Positions 17,701 through 24,672 of a stretch of 64,000 nucleotides of DNA are shown one piece after another. Source of the stretch: Streptomyces aculeolatus (GTDB taxonomy: Bacteria > Actinomycetota > Actinomycetes > Streptomycetales > Streptomycetaceae); contig NZ_JAINRD010000020.1 in the NCBI RefSeq assembly GCF_020400605.1, positions 124,001 through 188,000 on the forward strand, in the 5' to 3' direction. Within the stretch, counting starts at the first letter, position 1. Every line of letters begins with the position of its first letter. A program made the position numbers and the translations under genes. Below the pieces are notes generated by a model. It searched no databases, was not told the origin of the DNA, and saw nothing but the letters and a program-made list of their open reading frames with translations.

Positions 17701-17981
17701 CCGGTGAGCTCAGGCACGCCAATGCGACGTACAGGTCGATCCGCGGAGAGATCGGGGTCGCGTGGGAGCACGACGAGGACGCGTTTGAGCTGGCCGTCAC
17801 CGTCCCCGTCAACTCCACCGCTACGGTCCATGTGCCCACTCGCGATAGCGACACCGTCACCGAAGGCGGCAGGCCGGCCGTCCGAGCCAAGGGCGTGACG
17901 TTCATCGGGACCCAGGGCGAGTACGCGGTCTACGAAGTCGGCTCGGGCACCTACCGATTCGCCTCGGAGGTGCGTAGGTAG
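14712..17981 (+). CDS. secreted GH78 alpha-L-rhamnosidase-like protein
   Basis: A 1,089-residue protein with a signal peptide (VFRLRFLVIPVIAVLLSAAS), N-terminal beta domains typical of bacterial rhamnosidases (AHNPLGIDEPRPRLSW; RLYVSGLGYGNYFLNGERIG), and an (alpha/alpha)6 catalytic barrel. The acid motif DSPTFERRGWSGDA has Glu667 flanked by Asp662 and Asp674. The later motif that usually reads GATT(I/L)WExW reads GATTIPSRW, so the expected base Glu is Ser951. GTG at 14712 follows GGGGAG; the frame opens further upstream inside the previous gene and is not real there. It is the third gene of the probable operon, 77 bp after the second GH31 gene. Activity on ordinary rhamnosides is uncertain because of the missing Glu. 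Confidence 0.85.
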   Translation: MFRLRFLVIPVIAVLLSAASVAPPASPAAGRGLAVADTTVEDAHNPLGIDEPRPRLSWVLESSERAQLQSARRLQVASTADRLTRGRPDVWDSGWVTSSQSVNVAYAGPALQSGERYFWRVQVADGDGDRSAWSDTSWWEMGLLDESDWEAEWIGAPEGPANPAGASWIWNPEGDPASSVAAGTRYFRRTLELPAQPVKRATMVLAADDAFVLHVNGTEAGRSHSRVFGGRMAIEADLAGLLTAGSNTLAVSARNRYVGPAGLVAKLEVELADGRLVEVMTDASWRVSRQNEPGWNQPGFDDSDWSGALEVAAYGEGPWPNQVRLRPTHPPAPLLRKEFDVTKPVSRARLYVSGLGYGNYFLNGERIGDRVLDPAFTDYNRRVLYSTYDVTRQLRSGANAVGAELGRGHLGFVEPAGGADFVDDTKMLLQLEVEYADGTTRTVASDGSWRVAEGPTVYDNIATGETYDARRELPGWATPGYEETDWSTAAVLSPPAPMVRAQSMPPITATDIEPVRITEPKPGVHVFDLGRTTAGWARLSVSGRAGTEIRMLYGEELNDDGTVRNLGHHDPDRSDAAGQLDIYTLNGKGREVWEPGFSYTGFQYVQVEGLPEPPTTDTITGREVHNAVDSVGDFTSSNGLYGQIHDAMRATILNNLQGMPTDSPTFERRGWSGDAHVALPTMLYNFDMAAFFKKWLNDFEDNQVDTAQNRSDDHERGPGRVTVVAPWPNDFRSTSISAAWTGVLPAMVWSLYTSYGDRTVLTEHYAFLTRYMDFMETQLDNGIMSVEQYGDHASPFGSNPEEDRRLVGTAYFYKSAREMEHIATTLDRTADATRYGTLADDIRDRFHDAFFDQEHGYYDTFEGIEYKQTSNAVALAFDMVPEAHEASVVQSLVDDIEARGWHLNTGILGTSVLLPVLSEHGHHDVAHRLASQTTEPSWGHWIRNGATTIPSRWSIAPGSNNHYMLGTVDEWFYSDVAGISPDPSGPGYERFVVKPRPGELRHANATYRSIRGEIGVAWEHDEDAFELAVTVPVNSTATVHVPTRDSDTVTEGGRPAVRAKGVTFIGTQGEYAVYEVGSGTYRFASEVRR

Positions 17982-18142
17982 ACCGTCGTGTTGCCCGGCG
18001 GCAAGGGGCCCTGGGTTCACATCCCGCCGTCCCGGCTCCCCGAGGGATCCTGCCCGGAGACGTCCACCACGAAGTCCCGCGCCGGCCGCCGTGCCCCCGT
18101 ACCGGCCAACTGAGACGGGAACTGAGACCCCCGCACCACGAA

Positions 18143-18168
18143 AGGGCGGACCCGATAGGGTCCGCCCT
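18143..18168 (+). terminator. rho-independent terminator after the glycosidase block
   Basis: An 11-bp perfect stem (agggcggaccc / gggtccgccct) with a GATA loop, followed by CTTCGTTTTT on the plus strand. It lies 162 bp after the GH78 stop and 25 bp beyond the 3' end of the tRNA on the other strand, so it may serve both directions. Confidence 0.85.
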
Positions 18169-18192
18169 CTTCGTTTTTCCTGGTCAGAGACG

Positions 18193-18267
18193 TGGAGGCC
18201 GTGGCGGGAATCGAACCCGCGTTACTCGCTTTGCAGGCGAGCCCCTCAGCCACTCGGGCACACGGCC
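18193..18267 (-). tRNA. tRNA-Cys (anticodon GCA)
   Basis: Read on the minus strand, the acceptor GGCCGTG pairs with CACGGCC, followed by discriminator T and an encoded CCA (18193-18195). The anticodon arm is CTCGC-CTGCAAA-GCGAG, giving GCA, which reads Cys codons. The D stem is CCC/GGG and the T arm GCGGG-TTCGATT-CCCGC with a 4-base variable loop. Its 3' end, a common integration target, faces the glycosidase block. Confidence 0.95.
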
Positions 18268-18455
18268 TTGGTGCTGATGACGAGCGTAGGCGGGGGAGGG
18301 GGCCCGCTCAATGCGCAGCGGGGGGATGTCACACGGTGGCAACGGCCCGTGCACACCGGTGACGTCATGGGGCGGGCGTGACGCGGGTGGGGCGTAGGAC
18401 CAAGGGACCGGGGAGTACGCGACCTTCGACAGGGGCTCTTGTCGGTGTGGGGCCT

Positions 18456-18461
18456 TACCCT
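18456..18461 (+). promoter_or_regulatory. -10 hexamer for a probably leaderless MFS transcript
   Basis: TACCCT lies 7 bases before the ATG at 18469, and no Shine-Dalgarno sequence precedes that ATG. The arrangement fits a start of transcription at or next to the A of ATG. No convincing -35 hexamer is seen at 17-18 bases. Confidence 0.4.
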
Positions 18462-18468
18462 GCTGCTC

Positions 18469-19926
18469 ATGGCCCCCCTCGAATCGCGCGACACCGACGT
18501 CGCTCCCGCCGGCGCCCCGCCCGCCCCCGAGGGCGTGCTGCGGCGGCCGTACCGGGCGCTCAGCATCGGGATCGTCACCGTCGTCCTGCTGATCGCGTTC
18601 GAGGCCACCGCCGTGGGTACCGCGATGCCCGTCGCCGCGCACGACCTGGACGGCATCGGGCTCTACGCCTACGCCTTCTCCGCCTTCTACACCACCGCGC
18701 TCTTCGCCATGGTCTTCTCCGGCCAGTGGTGCGACCGCAGCGGCCCGCTGCGGCCGCTGACCGCCGGCATCGGCACGTTCGCGGTCGGGCTGCTGATATC
18801 CGGCACCGCGCAGGCCATGTGGGCGTTCGTCGCCGGACGGGCGGTGCAGGGGCTCGGCGGCGGGCTGGTGATCGTCGCGTTGTACGTGACCGTGAGCCGG
18901 GCGTATCCGGAGCGGCTGCGGCCGTCGATCCTCGCCGCGTTCGCCGCGTCGTGGGTGGTGCCGTCCGTCGTGGGGCCGCTGGCGGCCGGGGGCGTCACCG
19001 AGCACCTGGGGTGGCGCTGGGTGTTCCTCGGCATACCGCCGCTCGTCGTCGTGCCGCTGGTCGTCGCCCTCCCCGCGATACGCCTGCGCGCCCGCGGCCC
19101 CGTCGACCCCGCCGCGCCGCCCGCCCTCGACCGGCGCCGCATCCGGCTCGCGCTGGCCATCGCCGCCGGCGGCGGGCTGCTCCAGTACGCGGGGCAGGAC
19201 CTGCGCTGGCTCTCGCTGCTGCCGGCCCTCGTCGGCGCCGCGCTGCTGGTGCCGGCGGTGCGGGTGCTGCTGCCGCGCGGTACGTATGTGGCCGCCCGCG
19301 GGCTGCCCACCGTCGTGCTGATGCGCGGCATCGCCGCGGGGTCGTTCATCGCCGCGGAGAGCTTCGTGCCGCTGATGCTGGTGACCCAGCGCGGGCTGTC
19401 GGTGACCGAGGCGGGCATGTGTCTGGCGGTCGGCGGCGCGACCTGGGCGCTGGGCTCCTGGACGCAGGCGCGGCCCCGGCTGGACCCGTACCGGACGCGG
19501 CTCGTCCGCATCGGCATGCTGCTGGCGGCCACGGCGATCGCGACGGCGCCGCTGGTGCTGGTGGAGTCGCTGCCGGTGTGGATCGTCCCCGTCGAGTGGG
19601 CCTTCGGCTGCTACGGGATGGGCATGGTCATCTCCGGTACGAGCGTGCTGCTCCTGAAGCTCTCCGCCCCCGAGGAGGCCGGTACCAACTCCGCGGCCCT
19701 CCAGCTCTCCGACAGCCTCGCCAACGTCGTCCTCCTCGCCGTCGCCGGCGTGATCTTCGCCGCCCTCGGCGGCGCGGCCGTCGGCCACGGCGCCCTGGGC
19801 TCGGGCGGCGACGCCCGGCCGGGGGCGTTCGTCGCGGTCCTGCTGCCGATGGCGGCGGTGGCTCTGGTGGGCGCGGCGGTGGCAGGCAGGCTGCGTACGA
19901 CGGAGGCGAAACCGGCGGCAAGTTGA
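18469..19926 (+). CDS. major facilitator superfamily transporter
   Basis: A 485-residue integral membrane protein with at least 12 hydrophobic segments. The loop GQWCDRSGPLRPL after the second helix is a motif-A variant, and GRAVQGLGGGLV and VGPLAAGGVTEHLGWRWVF are typical of drug/proton antiporters. The ATG at 18469 is preferred over a TTG 30 bases upstream because the latter only adds residues inside the promoter region. It stands alone between tRNA-Cys and the helicase gene. Substrate unknown. Confidence 0.8.
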   Translation: MAPLESRDTDVAPAGAPPAPEGVLRRPYRALSIGIVTVVLLIAFEATAVGTAMPVAAHDLDGIGLYAYAFSAFYTTALFAMVFSGQWCDRSGPLRPLTAGIGTFAVGLLISGTAQAMWAFVAGRAVQGLGGGLVIVALYVTVSRAYPERLRPSILAAFAASWVVPSVVGPLAAGGVTEHLGWRWVFLGIPPLVVVPLVVALPAIRLRARGPVDPAAPPALDRRRIRLALAIAAGGGLLQYAGQDLRWLSLLPALVGAALLVPAVRVLLPRGTYVAARGLPTVVLMRGIAAGSFIAAESFVPLMLVTQRGLSVTEAGMCLAVGGATWALGSWTQARPRLDPYRTRLVRIGMLLAATAIATAPLVLVESLPVWIVPVEWAFGCYGMGMVISGTSVLLLKLSAPEEAGTNSAALQLSDSLANVVLLAVAGVIFAALGGAAVGHGALGSGGDARPGAFVAVLLPMAAVALVGAAVAGRLRTTEAKPAAS

Positions 19927-19937
19927 GGCGTACGGGG

Positions 19938-19968
19938 ACGAACCGGACGTGCCCCGGGCCCGGTTCGT
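19938..19968. terminator. hairpin after the MFS gene
   Basis: Arms acgaaccgg (19938-19946) and ccggttcgt (19960-19968) pair over 9 bp with a 13-base loop, 12 bp after the MFS stop codon. There is no T run. It sits upstream of the helicase promoter and would separate the two units. Confidence 0.55.
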
Positions 19969-20017
19969 GTGAGTCTCGTCTCGTCCGGTGAGCCGGGGGT
20001 GGCGCGCGGGGCACCGG

Positions 20018-20023
20018 TAGGCT
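20018..20023 (+). promoter_or_regulatory. -10 hexamer for the helicase gene
   Basis: TAGGCT lies about 80 bp before the GTG start at 20106, giving a predicted leader of roughly 75 nt. The same hexamer is used by the GyrI-like gene at 22.8 kb. No clear -35 element. Confidence 0.35.
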
Positions 20024-20105
20024 GACTCGGTTGCCGCTGCGCGACCGGCCTCGGACGACCGGCCTCCGAGGACCAGCCACCGACGACCGACCCCACCCGG
20101 AGACC

Positions 20106-21887
20106 GTGAGCACCACCTCTCATCACCTCTCACCGGCCTTTCCCGGCCGTGCCCCCTGGGGCACCGCCGGCAAGCTGCGCGCCTGGCAGGAAGCGGCCAT
20201 GGACCGCTATCTGCAGTCCCAGCCCCGCGACTTCCTCGCCGTCGCCACCCCCGGCGCCGGCAAAACGACCTTCGCGCTCACCCTCGCCTCCTGGCTGCTG
20301 CACCACCACGTCGTGCAGCAGATCACCGTCGTCGCGCCCACCGAGCACCTCAAGACCCAGTGGGCCGAAGCCGCCGCGCGCATCGGCATCCGCCTCGACC
20401 CCGAGTACAGCGCGGGGCCGGTCGGCAGGAACTACCACGGCGTCGCCGTCACCTACGCCGGCGTGGGCGTACGCCCCATGCTCCACCGCAACCGCTGCGA
20501 GCAGCGCAAGACGCTCGTCATCCTCGACGAGATCCACCACGCCGGCGACTCCCGCTCCTGGGGCGAGGCGTGCCTGGAGGCGTTCGAGCCCGCGACGCGG
20601 CGGCTCGCGCTCACCGGCACCCCGTTCCGCTCGGACACCAACCCCATCCCCTTCGTCGTCTACGAGGAGGGCAACGACGGCATCCGCCGCTCCTCCGCCG
20701 ACTACACGTACGGCTATGGCAACGCCCTCGGCGACGGCGTCGTCCGCCCCGTCATCTTCCTCTCCTACAGCGGCAACATGCGCTGGCGCACCAAGGCCGG
20801 CGACGAGGTCGCCGCCCGCCTCGGCGAGCCGATGACGAAGGACGCCACCGCCCAGGCGTGGCGCACCGCCCTCGACCCCCGCGGCGACTGGATGCCCAAC
20901 GTCCTCAGCGCCGCCGACCGCCGCCTCACCGAGATCCGCCGCGGCATCCCCGACGCCGGCGGCCTCGTCATCGCCGCCGACCAGGACTCGGCCCGCGCCT
21001 ACGCCAAGCTCATCAAGGAGATCACCGGCCACCGTGCCACCGTCGTGCTCTCCGACGACACGGGCTCGTCGAAGCGCATCGACGAGTTCACGGAGTCCGA
21101 GGACCGCTGGATGGTCGCGGTGCGGATGGTGTCGGAGGGCGTGGACGTGCCGCGGCTCGCGGTCGGGGTGTACGCGACGACGATCTCGACGCCGCTGTTC
21201 TTCGCGCAGGCGGTGGGCCGGTTCGTACGGTCGCGAAGGCGCGGCGAGACCGCGTCGGTGTTCCTGCCGACGATCCCCGCGCTGCTCGGCTTCGCGCACG
21301 AGATGGAGGTCGAGCGCGACCACGTCCTCGACAAGCCGAAGCCGGACGGCGAGGAGGACCCGTACGCCGAGAGCGAGAAGGAACTCGCCGAGGCGGAGAA
21401 GCAGCAGGACGAGGAGACCGGCGACCAGGACGAACTGCCCTTCGAAGCGCTTGAATCGGACGCGGTCTTCGACCGGGTCGTCTACGAGGGCGCCGAGTTC
21501 GGCATGCAGGCCCACCCGGGCAGCGAGGAGGAGCAGGACTACCTCGGCATCCCCGGCCTGCTGGAGCCGGACCAGGTGCAGATGCTGCTCCAGAAGCGGC
21601 AGGCCCGCCAGATCGCGCACAGCAGGAAGAAGCCGGCGGAGGACGCGGACCTCCTGGAACTCCCCGCCGACCGGCGCCCGGTGGTCACCCACCGCGAGCT
21701 GATGGAGCTGCGCAAGGAGCTGAACTCCCTGGTCGGCGCGTACGTCCACCAGAGCGGCAAGCCGCACGGGGTGATCCACACCGAACTGCGCCGCGTCTGC
21801 GGCGGCCCGCCGAGCGCGGAGGCGACCCCGGGGCAGATCCGGCAGCGGATAGCCAAGGTGCGGGAGTGGGCCACGCGCATGAAGTGA
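20106..21887 (+). CDS. DEAD/DEAH-box (superfamily 2) helicase
   Basis: A 593-residue SF2 helicase of a type highly conserved in streptomycetes. Walker A is ATPGAGKTTFA near residue 55, motif II is DEIHHAGD, motif III is LALTGTPFRSD, and motif VI is QAVGRFVRSRRRGET, with the VSEGVDVPRL motif V between. An acidic insert (EEDPYAESEKELAEAEKQQD) near residue 425 and a conserved C-terminal domain ending EWATRMK follow. The open frame begins with TTG at 20031, but GTG 20106 has GGAG upstream and matches the usual N-terminus of relatives as I recall them. It probably acts on nucleic acid duplexes; its role has not been settled. Confidence 0.9.
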   Translation: MSTTSHHLSPAFPGRAPWGTAGKLRAWQEAAMDRYLQSQPRDFLAVATPGAGKTTFALTLASWLLHHHVVQQITVVAPTEHLKTQWAEAAARIGIRLDPEYSAGPVGRNYHGVAVTYAGVGVRPMLHRNRCEQRKTLVILDEIHHAGDSRSWGEACLEAFEPATRRLALTGTPFRSDTNPIPFVVYEEGNDGIRRSSADYTYGYGNALGDGVVRPVIFLSYSGNMRWRTKAGDEVAARLGEPMTKDATAQAWRTALDPRGDWMPNVLSAADRRLTEIRRGIPDAGGLVIAADQDSARAYAKLIKEITGHRATVVLSDDTGSSKRIDEFTESEDRWMVAVRMVSEGVDVPRLAVGVYATTISTPLFFAQAVGRFVRSRRRGETASVFLPTIPALLGFAHEMEVERDHVLDKPKPDGEEDPYAESEKELAEAEKQQDEETGDQDELPFEALESDAVFDRVVYEGAEFGMQAHPGSEEEQDYLGIPGLLEPDQVQMLLQKRQARQIAHSRKKPAEDADLLELPADRRPVVTHRELMELRKELNSLVGAYVHQSGKPHGVIHTELRRVCGGPPSAEATPGQIRQRIAKVREWATRMK

Positions 21888-21910
21888 CGCCCGGGGGCGC
21901 GGGGCGCGTC

Positions 21911-22252
21911 CTAGCCGCGGAGGCGGTCCAGTTCGGCCCCGGTGCGGTACAGCTCCACGAGCAGCGGGCGCAGCGCCTTCCCGGCAGGGGTGAGGGTGTA
22001 GCGCGTACGGACCGGAAAGCCCGGGAGCCGCTCCTGTACGACGAGCCCGCGGTCGCGCAGCGCGGACAGCCGCTCGGTGAGCACCTTCGGGCTGACTCCC
22101 GGCAGCCCGGCGCGCAGAGCGCCGAACGAATGCGGGCCGCGCATCAGTTCGCGCAGCACCAGCGTCGTCCAGCGGCCGGCGACCGCGGTGAGCGCGATCT
22201 CCACCGGGCACTCCGGCTCGGGCCGACGGGTGCGCCCGGCGGCGGTCGGCAT
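21911..22252 (-). CDS. HxlR-family winged-helix transcriptional regulator
   Basis: A 113-residue single-domain regulator: CPVEIALTAVAGRWTTLVLR followed by RGPHSFGALRAGLPGVSPKVLTERL is the HxlR recognition region, and the wing contains VQERLPG and YTLTPAGKAL. One Cys sits in the N-terminal CPVE motif, where redox or electrophile sensing occurs in several relatives. GAGGAG precedes the ATG at 22252. It is divergent from the SnoaL-like gene 82 bp away and likely controls it; this is inferred from arrangement. Confidence 0.85.
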   Translation of the reverse strand: MPTAAGRTRRPEPECPVEIALTAVAGRWTTLVLRELMRGPHSFGALRAGLPGVSPKVLTERLSALRDRGLVVQERLPGFPVRTRYTLTPAGKALRPLLVELYRTGAELDRLRG

Positions 22253-22333
22253 CAGCTCCTCGTCCCAGGTCTCGCGGTCCCCGCCGTGGGTTTCCGTTTG
22301 GTGAGCCACGCCGCGCTCGGCTTGGCTGCGTCC

Positions 22334-22750
22334 ATGACCCGTCACCCGCATCCCGGCCACGCCGACCCCCTCCGCCCGTACGAGGCCGAGCAGCTCCCGC
22401 ACGCCTTCGCCGCCGCGTTCAACTCCGGCAGCCCCGACACCCTCTCCCGGATCTACGCCGACGACGCCGTCTTCGTTCCCCGCCCCGGCACGAGTGTCTC
22501 GGGGGAAGGGCTGGTGGCGGCCAACACCGAGTTCCAGGCGCTGGGCGTGCCGATTCGGGTCGAGCCGCGGCACGTGTACGTCACCGGAGACACCGCGCTG
22601 CTCGTCGTCGACTGGGTCCTCGACGGGCTCGGGCAGGACCGGGAGCACGTACACATCGAGGGCGCCGCCACCGACGTGGCCCGCAGAGGAGCGGACGGGC
22701 TGTGGCGGTATGTGATCGACAACCCCTTCGGTACGGCGGCCGCGGCGTGA
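22334..22750 (+). CDS. SnoaL/NTF2-like fold small protein
   Basis: A 138-residue protein with the cone-shaped NTF2-like pattern: an N-terminal helix HAFAAAFNSGSPDTLSRIYADDAVF, then strands with FVPRPGTSVSGEG, TALLVVDWVLDG and GLWRYVIDNPFG. Such proteins are small hydrolases, isomerases or ligand binders; no catalytic residue is certain. It is divergent from the HxlR regulator. Confidence 0.8.
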   Translation: MTRHPHPGHADPLRPYEAEQLPHAFAAAFNSGSPDTLSRIYADDAVFVPRPGTSVSGEGLVAANTEFQALGVPIRVEPRHVYVTGDTALLVVDWVLDGLGQDREHVHIEGAATDVARRGADGLWRYVIDNPFGTAAAA

Positions 22751-22764
22751 CGGGCCCGCCGGGC

Positions 22765-22770
22765 TAGGCT
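22765..22770 (+). promoter_or_regulatory. -10 hexamer for a leaderless GyrI-like gene
   Basis: TAGGCT lies 5 bases before the ATG at 22776, with no ribosome site between, in the 25-bp gap after the SnoaL-like stop. This suggests a separate leaderless transcript. Confidence 0.4.
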
Positions 22771-22775
22771 GACCC

Positions 22776-23417
22776 ATGCCCCCTTCCGACGGCAAGTACG
22801 ACGTGAAGCGCGAACTCAAGCAGTTCTACGCGCCGAAGAACACCGACTGGGCGCTCGTCGACGTACCGTCGCAGCGCTTCCTCGCCGTGGACGGCAAGGG
22901 CGATCCCAACACGAGCGCCTCCTACACCGAGGCGGTCGAGGCGCTGTACTCGGTCGCGTACACGGCGAAGTTCGCCAGCAAGCGCACCCTGGGCCGGGAC
23001 TTCGTCGTCGGACCGCTCGAAGGGCTGTGGTGGGCGGACCGCCCGGAGGTGTTCGTGACGCGGGACAAGTCCGCGTGGCAGTGGCGCATGCTGATCAGCC
23101 TGCCGGAGTGGATCACGGACGACCTCGTCGAGGAGGCGAGGCGGGCGGCGTCGGCGAAGAAGGGCGCCGCCGCCCTGCCCGCGCTGCCCCTGCTCCGCGT
23201 CGAAACGCTGCACGAGGGCACCAGCGCCCAGCTCCTGCACGTGGGCCCGTACGACGACGAGGGGCCGGCGCTGGCCAGGCTCCACGACGAGTACCTGGCC
23301 GCGAACGGCCTCCGGATGACCGGCCACCACCACGAGGTCTACCTCAGCGACCCGCGGCGAGCCCGGCCGGAGAAGCTGAAGACCGTGCTCAGGCAGCCCG
23401 TCCTACGGGCGGAGTGA
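22776..23417 (+). CDS. GyrI-like small-molecule-binding domain protein
   Basis: A 213-residue protein of the GyrI-like superfamily, a fold found in gyrase inhibitors and in multidrug sensors of the BmrR type. Recognisable features are the N-terminal PSQRFLAVDGKGDPN strand-loop, the central GLWWADRPEVF, and a C-terminal LLHVGPYDDEGPALARLHDEY with the typical GPYxxxxxxxxxLHxxY pattern. No DNA-binding domain is attached, so it may bind or hydrolyse hydrophobic compounds. Its 3' end overlaps the convergent membrane protein gene by 29 bp. Confidence 0.85.
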   Translation: MPPSDGKYDVKRELKQFYAPKNTDWALVDVPSQRFLAVDGKGDPNTSASYTEAVEALYSVAYTAKFASKRTLGRDFVVGPLEGLWWADRPEVFVTRDKSAWQWRMLISLPEWITDDLVEEARRAASAKKGAAALPALPLLRVETLHEGTSAQLLHVGPYDDEGPALARLHDEYLAANGLRMTGHHHEVYLSDPRRARPEKLKTVLRQPVLRAE

Positions 23418-24459
23418 CGCCGGACCGCTGCCCGCCCCGGCCGGAGGACTCCGCGCTCTCGGAGCGCAGGACGGCGGTGGTCCGGCCGGTGACCGGGTCG
23501 TGCTCCAGGACGACGTAGCGGCCGAGGACGGCGAGCGCGACGACGCAGGCGCCCATCTCCAGGCCCTCCTCGACGATGGTGCCGAGCATGAGCGTGAGGC
23601 TGTGGTCGTTCTTGTGCGCCCAGCCGTTGAACGCCTCGACGACCAGCGCACCCCCCAGATACACGCCGAGCGCCCCCAGCAGCCCGTACCGCAGATCCCG
23701 CGGCAGCCGCCGCGCCCACACCACGGCCACCACGACGCCCGCGACGGCGAGGATCGCCCCCGGCAGCACCCAGGCGTGCGAGGGCAGCGCGACCCCGGCG
23801 GTGTCCTTCCACGCCTTGCCGACCTCGCCGAGCCGCTCGTGGAGGGAGACGGTCTCGTCGACGCTGAGGAGCGCGGTGGCCGCGGAGAAACCGAGCCACG
23901 ACAGCCGCCCGGGGCGGGCGTCACGCCCGCTGAGCAGCGCGGCGGCGAGGGCGACGCCGGCGACGGCGAGGAGGAGGGTGCTGTTCCACCAGGTGGCTAT
24001 GTTCGCTTCGAGGTCGACGTTGACCATGCGGCGGACGCCGGGTATCGGCTCGAAGGCGTTGAAGCCGCGGGTGAGGAGATCGGCGGCGAGGACGAGGACG
24101 GTGATGCCCCCGGCACCCCAGAGGACCCAGCGGCGGCCGGGGGGAGGGGCGGCTTCGACGGACGAGGAGGCGGAGGCGTTGGCGGAGGCGGGGGCTTCAG
24201 AGGCTCCTGCGGTGGCTTCTTCGTCTTCCTCGGCGGCTTCCCCTGCGGTTTCGGAGTCTGCGACGGATCCGGCGTCTTCGGCGTCTTCTGCGACTTCGGA
24301 GTCCTCGGCGGATCCGGCATCCGGGCGGACGCCTTCGCGGGCCCCGCCGGGCCCGTCACCCCCGTCGGCTTCGGCGTCAGCCTTGGTCTTGGACACGGAA
24401 TCGGCGGTTCGGCCGCCGGTGCCGTCCGCGTCCGGCTGGTGTATCTCAAGGTCGGTCAT
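23389..24459 (-). CDS. six-helix membrane protein with acidic N-terminal tail, unknown function
   Basis: I do not recognise a named family with confidence. The 356-residue product begins with ~110 Asp/Glu/Ala-rich, probably disordered residues, then about six hydrophobic segments. Two polar motifs sit near membrane edges: LSVDETVSLHERLG after the third helix, and GTIVEEGLEMGA in a later one. Charged Asp/Glu/His residues at conserved-looking positions in a membrane protein hint at metal binding or catalysis, which is inference. ATG 24459 is chosen because the frame upstream is short; no good ribosome site is seen. Confidence 0.65.
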   Translation of the reverse strand: MTDLEIHQPDADGTGGRTADSVSKTKADAEADGGDGPGGAREGVRPDAGSAEDSEVAEDAEDAGSVADSETAGEAAEEDEEATAGASEAPASANASASSSVEAAPPPGRRWVLWGAGGITVLVLAADLLTRGFNAFEPIPGVRRMVNVDLEANIATWWNSTLLLAVAGVALAAALLSGRDARPGRLSWLGFSAATALLSVDETVSLHERLGEVGKAWKDTAGVALPSHAWVLPGAILAVAGVVVAVVWARRLPRDLRYGLLGALGVYLGGALVVEAFNGWAHKNDHSLTLMLGTIVEEGLEMGACVVALAVLGRYVVLEHDPVTGRTTAVLRSESAESSGRGGQRSGVTPPVGRAA

Positions 24460-24672
24460 AAGCGCGGAGATTAACGGCACCGGACGGGGGTGAAGTGCCC
24501 GGGGTGCCCTTGTATGAAGCAGTTCTCACGTCTCCTTCATCCATGAGGGGAACCCGCCCCCGCCGAGGGAAAATCCGGCAAGGAGGCCGAAAGCCCGCTT
24601 CATCAGCACGTTCCGCGGCCCGGCGGGCACGTGGAGGAGCGGCCGCGGTGAGCGGTCGGATGAGCCGGTCGG

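Noticed and set aside
18017..18253. Small minus-strand frame running out of the tRNA-Cys gene
   Set aside because: Its first part is tRNA sequence read as protein; the rest has no homology I recognise.
20031..20105. TTG start for the helicase
   Set aside because: The added 25 residues are Arg/Pro-rich, overlap the predicted transcript start, and GTG 20106 has a ribosome site.
24160..24460. Repetitive acidic coding stretch suspected as frameshifted or phase-variable DNA
   Set aside because: It is a continuous low-complexity N-terminal tail in frame with the membrane protein.
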